Below are positions 1 through 11,873 of a stretch of DNA of 64,000 bases, piece after piece. This DNA comes from Xiphophorus maculatus (taxonomy: Eukaryota; Chordata; Actinopteri; Cyprinodontiformes; Poeciliidae), in contig NC_036456.1 of NCBI RefSeq assembly GCF_002775205.1, positions 22,936,968-23,000,967 of the forward strand, read 5' to 3'. The first letter of the stretch is position 1, and each line of letters opens with the position of its first letter. The notes beneath the pieces were generated by a model that worked only from the letters and a program-made list of their open reading frames with translations, did no database searches and was not told where the DNA came from. Both the position numbers and the translations under genes were made by a program.

Positions 1-2774
1 CTTATATTAATTGTTTTTGGAGAAAGATACTGCAAACAGTTAGGCCCTTCAACAGTTAATAATCAGGACAAAGTATCTGACATAGCGTAAAATGGAGGGG
101 AGAAAAATTATATAAAATTTCTATGAGATTTCAAAATAAAGCTTTAAAATCTTACAAATCATTCAAGAAGAAGATGGAAAGTCAGTGGAAAACATGCAAA
201 GCAGAAATGTGAGTGTGTAAGTCCGCCCAGAGGTGGAGAATAGATAGTGTTTGAAAGGTGAGAAGATAAAGAGTTAGAATGTAAAAACTGCATAAATAAG
301 ATCTGGTTTGAAAGTGAGGTCATGCAGAGGAACAGGGGGATTCTCCACTGGCAAAGAAAGAGCTGAAATGTTCAACTTTGAGCATTAGATGGCGCAGTGT
401 GAGAATAATTTAGGCGATATATTCTGGGTCACACAGTGGATGTGTGTGTTGTTTTTATATTCATTGTGATAAATGATAATATTGTTGTTTTGAGACCATT
501 TTCAAGTAATATTATGGTAATGACATAATAATGCAAGAACATATTCTCAAAGATCAATAAACTTGAAATTCTGATGAACATTTATCACTGGAATTGGAAG
601 ACATTTTAAATATCCAAAATAAACAAACATACCAACAGAAATGACAAATGAAATGAACTGTAGATTCTCTAAAGAAAATTGAAATTCATAAAAATGGGCA
701 AGTTGAGACCAAAGCACCAGACTAAAGACTTTTGTCGTAGAAAGATAGAGAAAGAAAGAGAAAAACAATTAATCATGCAAATGGAAAAAATCTACAAACT
801 GAAAAAAATCTAAATCTGTTAGGCTAAATCTAATTAACCAAACTTGTTGCACACCTGGTGTGGGTCTGTTCAGGAGTGACCAATCAGCTGCCAGGCAGGC
901 AAACGGCAGAAATGTGTGGAAGGAAAAAGGGCGGATCCAGAAACCAGGCTAAGAGGTGAGGACAGCCTGAAGGTCAGGAGGTCAGGAGACTCACATGGAG
1001 ACAAGCTGACTAACATAACATGGTGCCCGACCCAGCAACGGAAACAACAGGGCGGCAGGGAAAACTCTGCACGTGTCATGAAGTCCTGTGTGGGAGTGTT
1101 CTCATGGCATTTTAAAGGTTCAGTTTTTAACGCGCTTTTTATTGAGTCCATTTCCTTTTTCTTCTTGTTGTTGGGAATAAAAGCAAAAGAAGACAGTGGT
1201 TGAGTTTTAGAGCTAATTTATTCTTTAAAACAAAGATATTTACATGTTTGGCACTAAAGTTTTTCTTAAATGTAGTATTAAGACAGAATGAACACAATGT
1301 GCCTGAAGGTTTGAACTGCACCAACCAGGTTGTGTTTTCAAGTTCATTTTTTTGCATGACAGTGACTGAAATGGGTCAAAGTTCAAACCAACAACTGCAG
1401 ATGTTTGAAAGATAGTAAAGTCTACTCCAAAAGTTTGATTCAAACTTCACAAAAATATATTTAAGTTACTCTCTTCTACCAGATCACAAACCAAACATTA
1501 GCTGTGGAATAATATTTTAGTTTAAGACAAAACTGTGGGGTCTGTCTGAGCTGATGTGACATCAGAGTTTCCCCAAGAAACTTTAGCGACCGAAGCAAGA
1601 TTTTGTGTAGAAAAACAATATTCACCAAAACACAAATCATCTGTAAACCGAAAATATTCAAAATATTCTGACCTGATCAGTTGGCGGATACGGGCAGTGA
1701 TGCGTTAATGAGGTCCGATTAGATGGACGCGACAGGAAGAGCGTTTGGTGGCGCTGCAGGACGTCCAGCCGTGAGATTTAAATCTCTCAATAATCCATCT
1801 GAAGAGACAAAAATTAGTGTGATTCCAGAAATAAAAGTAAAGACATAAGAAATGTTTTATTCATTATTCATTGTGTATTTTACCTGTTCAGTACACTGCA
1901 ACAACACAAACTCCTGTGATCTAATTTCTACTGCAAATATTTTAGTACACTTGAAATACGACAAAACTAAATTACAAGTAAATTTTCAGCAGGAACTAGG
2001 AGCTTGTTTTAAGTAAATAATTCCTTAATATTGATGAAAAAGTACTTGGTCAATTTGCAGATTATTTCAATTATAACAAGATATTTTCCCATGTTCTAAG
2101 ACTTATTTACTTAAAATAAAAAGTTATTATGATGCTAAGTTGACAATAATTATGCTTTGACCTACTTAGAGAAACTGGGATCCTCTCAGTTTTCATCATC
2201 AGCAGAGCAGAAGACTCCTCTTGTAAATGTTTGATCCATTTCTTGTTTTTTCTTCTTCACCCTTTTGCACAAACATTTAACACAGATGTCATTCACACAG
2301 TCCGAACTCCATCGTGCAATTCAGAAATCATTCTGTTTTTATTTGGTTTATTTCTTATTCACTGAGCGATTTTTACGTAACATTTCAGTTTTTCAATCAT
2401 GGTTGTAAAAAATGTAATCGAATCAATAAAATGTGTAAGAATTTCTGATTCTGGATCCAATTTTTTGTGAGAAGGAAAATCTGACAGCGCAACAAATGTT
2501 ACTGACATCACAGTGACGTAAAAGGCTACAATGTTAAGCAATGGCTGCTGTAATTTGTTGTCCATTATTTGCAAGCTGCATTACTTGAAGGCATATTTGC
2601 TTTTCTTTCATATTCTATATATTTTGGCACAGTTACAACCTAATGCAAATCAAATGTGTCACTTTGTACGGTGGCCGACAGGTGCAAATGCGCAGCAAAA
2701 GAGAAACATGCAAACAAAAAAAAAAAAACGCGCACAAATTAAATGCGGCAAGCAAAAAGCGAATAAAATGCAGC

Positions 2775-3200
<426 letters not shown>

Positions 3201-3546
3201 AATCTTAGCGTGATTTAGCCTGGATTTGTCCTGCTGCTTTAATTTGTCCATATAAACCACACAGAATCATGTAATATTAAAAAGAACATCAGTAAAATCT
3301 TGCTCTTTTGCAAACAGGTTGTTTTGGGTCTTAGAAATGTGAAGATTTGTGCAAATTTGATGGTTTTGATTAACTTCCAATGTTCTCTGTAATTGAAAAT
3401 GTTATTTTTGTGCTGTTTGAATTTATGGTTTATGTTCTGCCTTAATGCTAATGAGCTATAGGAGTAATATAATGTTCTCTGCTTGTCACCTGTCAGAGCT
3501 GATGTCTGCAGCTTCAAGAACCAGATGAATAAAAGTCACTTCTCAG

Positions 3547-3612
3547 CACCAGCCCCCTGCAGCCCTGCAAGGATAGGCCGGTATTGACAAAGGATGAATA
3601 AAAGGATACTTT
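3547..3612 (+). mobile_element. SINE 3'-tail fragment
   Basis: The text around 'ccctgcaaggataggccggt' followed by a 'gatgaataaaa' tail matches the 3' end familiar from tRNA-derived teleost SINEs. It is also related to the tail of the fuller copy at 5,019-5,397. Only the tail is left. Confidence 0.55.
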
Positions 3613-4345
3613 CCTTAAAAATCTAATATTGTAGGTGTTTCTAAACTTTTAAGATCCACCCCTTATAATTCATTGTATGACACTGTTCAGTTGTGGCACA
3701 TACTGCATGTCTTGCAAATCTTGTCCCGTTCGTTCATGTGTCTTATCTTTTACAATCATTTAATCACCTGCTTCCGGGTGGCGTGGGAGCTGGATTCTGT
3801 CTTTACTAGGCAAAGGGTAACAGTGGAGTTTGACTCATCCGGAGCCACTGTTCATATGGCAATTATGACTGGCAAGGTTTGGAGTTGAGTACACAGAGAA
3901 CCAGTGCATGAACAGAGAGCATTTTTGGACTAATTCGTAAATACGTAAAAAAAACTAATCAATTTTATCTCCTCCAGGATTTGATTTATTCTTAAAGTAA
4001 AAAAAAAAAAATCCCAAGTCTAAATGTGTTTATGGTTCAGATACTCGACAAAGAGGGTTGAGACTAAATCACTATCATCTGTACTGCTTGATGTCAGTAC
4101 AGACAAATCCAGTGAAAGTTTGAGAACAACATGTGAGCATGAGTCATATTTCTCTCTTCAACACTTCACAAATCTTCAACACGCCTCTGTCACAAGCAAC
4201 GCCCACAAGAGAGAGAGATTTTCTGAATGAAGCTTGTTCAGATTCAAGTCAGATGTCGTCTTGAAAGCGTCTTAAGGGCTGCGTACAGATGTGGAAAGGT
4301 TTAGTTAAACTTGAGGGTTTTTTCTCATGAAAGCAGAGAATAGTG

Positions 4346-7300
4346 ATGTATTTTTGTCTTTACTTTGTCCTGGGACTGCTCTCATCAACAGGTATGTGTA
4401 GAAGAAAGTTTGAAGTTATTTCCTCTGGATTTCATCTTAATGAGTTACAAATGTACCTAGACATGTCGAATGTGTTGTGGAACGCAGTAAACAGACAAAA
4501 ATGCCATTTAAAGTGAGATTTTATTTCACTGGAACTATTGAAAGTTTTTAAAGTGGAGAAAGTTTTCTAGATTCTTGTTACATTCTGTGATTCAGTATAA
4601 ACAGTTAAAGTTCAGCTGCTCCAATTTGTTTCTTTTAAACAAATACCAGTTAAAACCAGTTTAAATTGAACATGAAGTGAGGTTTAGGTTTGCTTGACGT
4701 GTTGAGTCATTGTGTGGAATGCTTTTATTTAATGTCACACTGATCCACGTCAGACGGGATTTCCAACTTCCGTTAACTGATCTGCTTTGGCTCCAACATT
4801 CAGGCTCAAGTTCAACACTTTTGTTTATTTTAGTTATCTCTCTGTCTCATTTGCTCGTAATAATAGTTTGTTCAGTGGTATCTGGTGTCAGACAGGGTTA
4901 CAGAAGCAGGTGTTGATACGTGATTTTGAAATGTAACAAAGGATAACAGAGCCTTGTGGCAAAGACTCATTGCTGCTTGAAATATTGTGAAATATTTTCT
5001 CTTTTAAAAATTATCTTAAGGTTGTTTAGTAGTGCAGCTGCTGCCTTTTAGCAAGAGGGATCCAGGATTTCCAGTCTGGGGTTTTCATGCATGGAGTTTA
5101 CAGGCAGTCATGGGTTCCCTCTGGGTGTGCTGGCTTCCTCCATTCTTCCATTAATCCAAAAACATGACTGTTAGACTAGTTGGGTCCTCTAAATTAACGC
5201 TGAGATAAAGGAGAATGTAAATTACCATTTATTGTGTGTGTGTGTGGGTGTGTGTATGGATGGATGCGTGCCTCTGGGTGTGTGTGCACGTGTGTGGCCC
5301 TGTGACGGACTGACCTTATTTCTTGAGTGCACCCAACCTTTAGGCCAATGATTGCTGGAGAAAGGCACCAAACACAGCAACCCTGCAAAGATAAAGCATT
5401 CTAACTTTGCAGGGCCCAGCCAACTCACAGAACAGACTTAATACAAAACATTACAATAGTTTCCAGAATAACCTTTTAATTTGTACTTCTGGCTGTGTTG
5501 TGCCTCGTTAATGCATGATATGCTACAGTTCCTGAGCATGCTCAGTGTGGAGAGAGATAGAGATGTATTATTGGTAGTTCGTACTACTCATGCTCTCATG
5601 CTCTCTCTTATAAACAGAGAGAGCATGAATGACGTCTGTGTTGTGTCTTAACACGGTAATGAAACTGACGACAGTTTATTTTTGACAGTCTGGAAGATTT
5701 ATTTGCTTGATCCATTCAAGTTGCCGAGTTGTGCAACTGAACCAGCATTCCTGACTCTCAACAGGTCCCACCTAACCTAACCTCAGTGCTAATGTAAATC
5801 AGAGACGTGAGCTCTAAGGTCTAACATACAGACATAAAAACATTTTCTGAACCACATTCATTGTTGATGATGTTTCAACAGGAACTTCTGGTATTGAGGG
5901 GAAGAGTATGGCAAAGCTTGAAGTAGAAAGAAGCAGCTATTTGCAGACTAGTGTGTTTGGGCTTGTGGTTGTCACTCTGATGAAGGCCACAAGCTGAAAC
6001 ACGTTGGTCTGCAAATAAAGCCGGTTTTTAGTTTTAGTAACTTCAGGTGCTGCTGGAGTTTTCCCTTCAGCAGATCTTTGACCCTCTCTGCTCATCAAAA
6101 ATGGCCAAAACATTTTTGGATTTCAGGTTCCTGTTTCCTGTCTGGTCATAAACTGTGTGGACTGTTCTGATGTACATTATACAGCACATTATTTGAGGTT
6201 AAGCATCACAACTGAAGGGAATTTCAGATGTAGCTATTCTAACATGACTCCTGTAATATATATATTTTGAATAAATATTAAACTATATGTGTATTATTTT
6301 ATTCTCAAACAGTATTAAGTATTCTGTGTTTTTATTGCACAGAAATCTGTTAGATTTACAACTCAATGATTAATGTAAACTCAAGAACCTGCTGTGAGTT
6401 AAGTTGATGTATGAATTGGAATAGAACAGGAATTCTCTAGTTGTCCCACAATGGGAAAATTTCTGTACAACAGAACCAGCGTGACAGGAAATCAGCACAA
6501 AAAGATTCATACAAAGATATACATATACAAACACATGACAATAAAAATATTGTTACAGCAAGGACAAGATTTGAACATAAATATTATATAGCTATGAAAA
6601 GTAGTACATCCCAGTCCAACATAATGAGCAACTCAGTAGGTTAATTTTATTTTATTGCACAAAGTGTGCATGTCAACTAATTAAATCAACATTCCTTTCA
6701 TATCTGTAGTGATTTTAATGACCCTGAAACGTCAACAACTACGGGAATTTCCCTTCACATTCAATTACACTATAGAATGCAGCCAAGACTTTGAACATGA
6801 CATTTGTTCATGATCATAACATTATTTCCTGAGTACATCTGTTTCAAAGTTGCACAACATTCAAAATCTTACGGTTATATCTTGTAAACAGAGAGAGCAT
6901 GATTCACGTCTGCGTTGCGTCTTAAGACGGTACTGAAACTGACAGTTTATTTTTGACAGTCTGGAAGATTTATTTGCTTGATCCAGTTGCCAGGCTGTGC
7001 ATGTGAACCGTACCTTTAGGAGTGGAAAAGTTTAATCTGCTTGTAATGTGACCACACCTTGAAAGAGCTGCAAACCTGCTGGTTTTATCTTATGCACGCA
7101 CAAGTTATTGTTTTTACTTTGTCCGAGCAAGTTGTCTGAATCATGGGGCAAATATGTCTGCTTCTTCTCACTTGATGGGAGTGTCTTCTGTGCAAAAAAG
7201 TGGGTTGGGTTCAGAGGGCTCTGAGGAAAGTATAGGATTGCAGAATCACATGAAGAAAGAATCACGTGAAGCATCTGCAGAGTTTCGTCAGAAACCTGGT

Positions 7301-10300
7301 TGCCTTTGCATTAAGAGTCAAATCAGTTTTTGTGATTAAAACTGAAAATCTCTAAGAACTGGGGGCAGGAGTTTTAAAAGGAGAGAAAATATTTTTCTGT
7401 CATTTTGTCATAATTTACTAATAATCTACTACTTTTATTTTAACCTAAACAATATTTATTTCACACACACATCGTTTGTGAAATTAAAACTTTTATTGCA
7501 TTTTACATCCTTAATCGTGTCTTGCAGGTTGTTTCTCTGTGAATCTTAACCCCCAGAAGGTCGTGGCCTTTGCAGGAGAGAATGCCATCCTACCCTGCAG
7601 TTTGACAAACTCTGGCAGCGATGATTTGCCAACAGTGGAGTGGTCCAAGGAAGGCCTGAAGCCGAACGTGGTCTTCTTGTACCGCAATGGCTTTGAGACG
7701 TTTGAGATGAAGAACCTGGCCTTTGAGTTCAGGACGAGTCTCTTCATGAGAGAGGTGAAAAACGGGAACGTCTCACTGAGGATCGCCAATGTGAAGCCAT
7801 CAGACGCCGGGATCTATCAGTGTCTGATCATCCAAAGGAACGGAAGCAGAGAGGCTACCGACGTGCAGCTGGTTGTTGGTATGACAGCTTCAGTTAGCCT
7901 TTTCTGGTAGGCTCAACATTTTCCAAATTAATACTGGATTTTAATGTTTGCTAATTTCCCCAGCTTTAGTGTCTGACCCAAGGCTTTCAGTGGATTCTGA
8001 CCAGAACCAGAGAGTGACGGTGGCCTGTGAGGCGACCTGCTGGCTGCCGGCTCCGCTGATGGAAATTGTGGATGAAAAAGGGAAGAACATCACAGACACT
8101 GTGGAGATACGAAGAGCAGATCCCACTGAATGTTACACAGTGAGGCAAACGGCCATCGTGCAAAGTCATACAACCAGGTAACAGAACAAGTCTTCATGTT
8201 TTCTTCTGTTTCTGCCTTTTTACTCAACTCTGGGCAAGAAAGTCATGATTTATTTTAGTTGGTTGGTCAGTGAACCAACCAACTATTCAATTATCTACCT
8301 GCTTACTGTTAAACATTACCAGCTACCTGCTTTTCTTTTCCTTACTTTCCAATTACCAGAACACAGAGCAAGATCTTGCTTCACAACAGAGTTACTGATA
8401 GGGAGCAAAGATTAAATTGGGAATAAAACAAAGAGATAAGAAAGAAATTAAAGTCAAAATTATTAGAATAGCACATTTCAGAAACAAGGCAGTTACATTA
8501 AAAAGACATAATGCAGTAACCGATTATGGAACAACCAATAAACATTCGATTTTGTGAAATGCCATCATCAAAATCATCAACCAAATTCACATCAAGTATC
8601 AATAATCAATATTCTGTTTACTATGAATCAAAGGCCCCTCTAAACAGGTGGAGTTTTTAGCCTTGATTTAAAGGAAATCAGTGTTTTGGCTGTTTTGCAG
8701 TTTTCTGGAAGTTTCTTCCAGATTTGGGGTGCAAAGACACTGAATGCTGCTTCTCCATGTTTGGTTCTGGTTCTGGGGATGCAAAGTAGACCAGAACCAG
8801 AAGATCTGAGAGGTCTGGAAGGTTGATAAAAATGGCTTTTAATGTATTTTGGTGACAAGTCAAATTTTAGAATGGAAATTATCTACCTGGTCAAGATGGA
8901 GCCGAGGAGGAAGAGTAGATTTGATGAAAAGTTTCAGCTGTGTGGTCCATAATTGTTGTAATTATGTAATGTGTCATTATGTAATGATGGCACCCTTTGA
9001 ATTTTGTTGTCCTTGTGACAATGACAATAAAGATTTATCTTATCTTATCTTAATAACATCCGTTTTGCTATGTTATGTCCAGCATCACTTACAGACACTG
9101 GGAACAAGAGTCAAATTGACTTCATTATTTTCATCCAACCATGTTCCTGTTAGAAGTGATGAAGTCATGAACTAAAAGTCATTTTGCTGATATTATATTT
9201 AGCAGAGCCAGTTTAAGTGACTTGGTGGTAAATAATTCTTCAGATCGAGGTTGCTTTAGCCAGAGGAAAAAAATCTGAGGTTTGATTCTAGACCACTGCC
9301 ATGAACTTTTCTGACTTTTGTTCATTTTCTGTTGGTAAATCAGACAGAGATTCTCTGAATCGCACCACCAGGGAACCAGATGCATTCTGGGGGAAGACCT
9401 GATTATCCGTGACAATGCAAAGAGCATCACTACACTTTGTGATTGTCGCGTGTGAAAACCATAAAACCATTACAAATGGTTGAAGGAAACACAATGATGC
9501 AATTCTGCCACCTGCTGACGTCCAATAGCAGCTGCAGCTGAAAGAGTGAAAATATTTCAAGATATTTTTTGTCATTTTATTGATTAACTCGGAAAATGAA
9601 CCCTAAAAATTCAGCATCTCAGAACATAAGAATGTTGTGAAAAAGTTAACTATTAATGTCACACACTTCTCAGCTAATTAACTCAAATCAGGTCTTGAGC
9701 CTCCAGAAAATGGTAATTGTCTCCCTCCACAGAAAAGGGAAAAGAATGGTGGCTTTTCACAGAATGATAAGATAAGATAAGATTTATTGTCATTGTCATC
9801 AACAGATTACAGATTGAGATTTGCTCGACTCGAGTTAAGATGCAGGTTATGTGTACATACATAATATACAAAGATAAAGAAATGAATAGTACAAAATAAG
9901 AAATAAATAGATATCAGAAGATGGTTGCAGCGCCTGGAGATGTTGCAACAGAGTTTACATTTTTAACAAAGTGGTGTCAAGAGCAGAAGTTCTTATGCCT
10001 CTGAATTTAGTGCCATGATTGCCATCTGGATTCCAATGCTGTATCCAAGCATAGTTAAAGAAAGTTGAGTGGAAGAAAAAAAGTGTGCACCAGAAACAGT
10101 GATGATTGCAGCCTTAAGAGTGTTAAATGTGTTAGGTGTTAGATCCTGAACATTTTATGAAAAAAGTGTAACAAATAAAGTTGTTGAGGGTTCAAATACT
10201 AACAAGCCTAAAATAAGTCAATATGGCCTTTCTGTGTCTGACCACTAGAGGGAGCTCAAAAGCAGTCATTAGGAATCTGCCAGAGTTTTAGAAATGTTGG

Positions 10301-11873
10301 GAGATTAATGTTATCATCTGTTTAATGTTCTTTAAATGGATAATAACAAGTGCAAGACAAAGTGTTAGCAGGAGTGTTCATAATGACACAAAAACTATAG
10401 AAAGAACTATAAGCATAAAAGATAAATATATTTAAACACTGATTTGTGTTAACAGGATTGTCTGCAGAGTCAAACAGCCACAGACGAACCAGAGCAGAAC
10501 TGCAGAAATCCTCCTTTCAGGTACAAAGCTGACTTCTCACTTTATGGTTTAACTAAATCTAATTAAAATGTTATATTTCATTATAGTCACATTGTTTAAC
10601 TATTCTGTATTCTACATGTATCTTGTGATCTAACATTTTATTGGAGAAAAAATTATCTTACTTTAAACAACATAACATAAAATGCAAAACAGGCTAAAAT
10701 GCTTTACACCAAAGATCATTCAGTGATGCTGGAACAAACTTAGGTTCCTCTTGCGAACGGATTTAATTGTTGATTAAATTTTTAGCAGTTCCTATGAATG
10801 TTGAACTTTCCATATTGTTGTTTCAGCTCAGTGGATGAGGTCCAGGCCCTTCAAGCTCGCTGTCTTCTCTGTTGAAGTGATAGCTGTAGTTTGCTTTCTT
10901 GGACTTTGTGTCTGTGGCGTCTGGTCGGCATGTTCTAAATATGGTAAATCTGAACTTTATTCCATAAATTAAACAATCACATTTTAAAAGGAGATCGTTA
11001 ATGCAGCAGTTGTTTGGGTACAAACAAGCAGAACTGACATTACAACTGGAAACTCAAGATTTTAAATGTAGAATATGGTTTTTATTCCCAGTCTAATTAA
11101 CGCCTTTTATAAGGAGATAAAATTTATCTCCTTTTATCTCCAATAAAAGAAGATTCCACGCCTATGAATAATTGTCATCAAAGGCATCTTAAACTAAGTT
11201 TGTTCTTTGGAAGTTGATGTGAATCCTGATTATTTTTGTTTTGGTCTCTATAGCTGAGTGGAAGCAGCAAACCCAAGGAATTTCATTGGATCATGAATTA
11301 ACAGGAGTTGCCTGCGAAGGCACTCTCCTAAACCCACCAAGTGAGACTGATGAGGTCGACAATACAGCAAACAGGATCATCGAGAATATGAAGAAAGAGT
11401 TGGCCGATCTCAAGTTAGAGAACAGCAAGAAAGACCAGGCTATCCTTAAACTGTTGGTGAAAATCCAATCCATGCCTGCTGCTCCCAAAAACAACCAGCC
11501 AGGAAATTCCCCTGAGTTCTCACTGGATTACCCACAATTCTTCAGGTCTTCAGACCACAACTTGGAGAACAGAGAGGTTTTTGTAACAACACAAGACTCC
11601 TCAAAACTTCTAATCTCCCAAAACCAAAGTGGGAATCTCGGTCTTGGCCACACAAAACACAAAGTTGTCCGTAATCACAGCTGTCCAGCTGTGTGGACTT
11701 CAGCACCTGTGGTCCGAAGGGACGAGGAAACCGTTTCCCCTCCACAAATGGTTCTCTGCACCGACGCGCGTCCGAAAGCTCGGCTGCTTCAACGCAAACA
11801 CTCTTTAGGGTTTCTTCCGTCTTTTCGTTCCAGAAACATTTACTTTCCTCTCCCTCGTTTATCAGAGCAGTGA
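4346..11873 (+). CDS. Butyrophilin/B7-like Ig receptor, gene 1 (6 exons)
   Basis: Exons 4346-4391, 7528-7878, 7964-8177, 10456-10520, 10827-10943 and 11254-11873 join in compatible phases (1,1,2,1,1) to 1,413 nt, or 470 aa. Exon 1 is a signal peptide (MYFCLYFVLGLLSST). Exon 2 is one V-set domain with the B-strand Cys in AILPC, the Trp in VEWSK and the F-strand motif DAGIYQC. Exons 3-4 together form a constant-type Ig-like domain (VACEATCW; RIVCRV). Exon 5 is a transmembrane segment containing a glutamate. Exon 6 is a cytoplasmic tail of about 206 aa that opens with a Lys/Glu/Leu heptad coiled coil and has no B30.2 domain and no clear ITIM. The V domain has the butyrophilin/MOG pattern (EFRTSLF, GNVSLRI). 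A polyA signal lies at 13,184. The predicted product is a type I membrane protein at the cell surface, and its ligand is unknown. A fish MOG-like or CD276-like label is also possible. Confidence 0.87.
5019..5397 (+). mobile_element. tRNA-derived SINE
   Basis: The order of parts matches a common teleost tRNA-headed SINE. There is a decayed tRNA-like head ('gtagtgcagctgctgcctt'), then the 'catggagtttacaggca' and 'cttcctcc...aaaaacatgactgttag' core, an internal (GT)n stretch at about 5,235-5,300, and a tail with 'ctggagaaaggcacca' and 'caaagataaagc'. It lies sense-oriented in intron 1 of BTN-like gene 1 and is clearly diverged. Confidence 0.7.
5597..5627. repeat. Perfect 12-bp hairpin
   Basis: 'catgctctctct' and 'agagagagcatg' pair perfectly around a 7-nt loop. 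The hairpin sits at the left edge of the direct repeat described at 5,604-5,745. Confidence 0.8.
5604..5745 (+). repeat. Direct repeat, left copy (intron 1)
   Basis: About 135 bp here is repeated at 6,879-7,012 in the same orientation. Shared blocks include 'aaacagagagagcatga', 'gtttatttttgacagtctgg' and 'agatttatttgcttgatcca'. The copies are diverged by several substitutions and small gaps. The intervening 1.1 kb contains the ribozyme-like retroelement tail. Confidence 0.8.
5938..6017 (+). ncRNA. Hammerhead-ribozyme-like relic (Penelope-like element tail)
   Basis: The conserved hammerhead core CTGATGA (5,977-5,983) is followed by a short stem II region and GAAAC (5,996-6,000). A GTC cleavage-type triplet lies at 6,007-6,009. 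An 11-bp perfect inverted match (5,938-5,948 with 6,007-6,017) encloses the core. Hammerhead motifs are known from the terminal repeats of Penelope-like retroelements, and the flanking 'gcaaataaagc' tail fits such a 3' end. I treat it as a fossil: no reverse transcriptase is attached, and activity is not claimed. Confidence 0.45.
6879..7012 (+). repeat. Direct repeat, right copy (intron 1)
   Basis: This is the partner of 5,604-5,745. The two copies bracket about 1.1 kb of intron 1 of BTN-like gene 1. It may be a local duplication, or the ends of an old insertion that I could not identify. Confidence 0.8.
8490..8880 (-). mobile_element. L2-like LINE fragment (3' part)
   Basis: On the minus strand this reads as the end of an L2/Maui-type reverse-transcriptase ORF (NLPDLSDLLVLVYFASPEPE). 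It matches the C-terminal part and 3' UTR of the larger copy at 22,773-24,475. It lies in intron 3 of BTN-like gene 1 and is 5'-truncated and old. Confidence 0.75.
8900..9058 (+). mobile_element. Non-LTR retrotransposon 3' tail
   Basis: The sequence 'gtgacaatgacaataaag' is followed by a short (ATCTT)n run, which is the standard 3' end of several fish LINEs. No coding part is attached. The same tail appears inverted at 9,766-9,900. Confidence 0.6.
9766..9900 (-). mobile_element. Non-LTR retrotransposon 3' tail, inverted
   Basis: (AAGAT)n followed by 'ttattgtcattgtcat' is the reverse complement of the tail type at 8,900-9,058. Only 3' UTR-like sequence follows, so this is a short, 5'-truncated insertion in intron 3 of BTN-like gene 1. 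Confidence 0.6.

Noticed and set aside
1720-1800. Possible minus-strand terminal exon (DGLLRDLNLTAGRP...)
   Set aside because: Acceptor-like site and a short open phase-1 frame only; no upstream exon in range and no family match.
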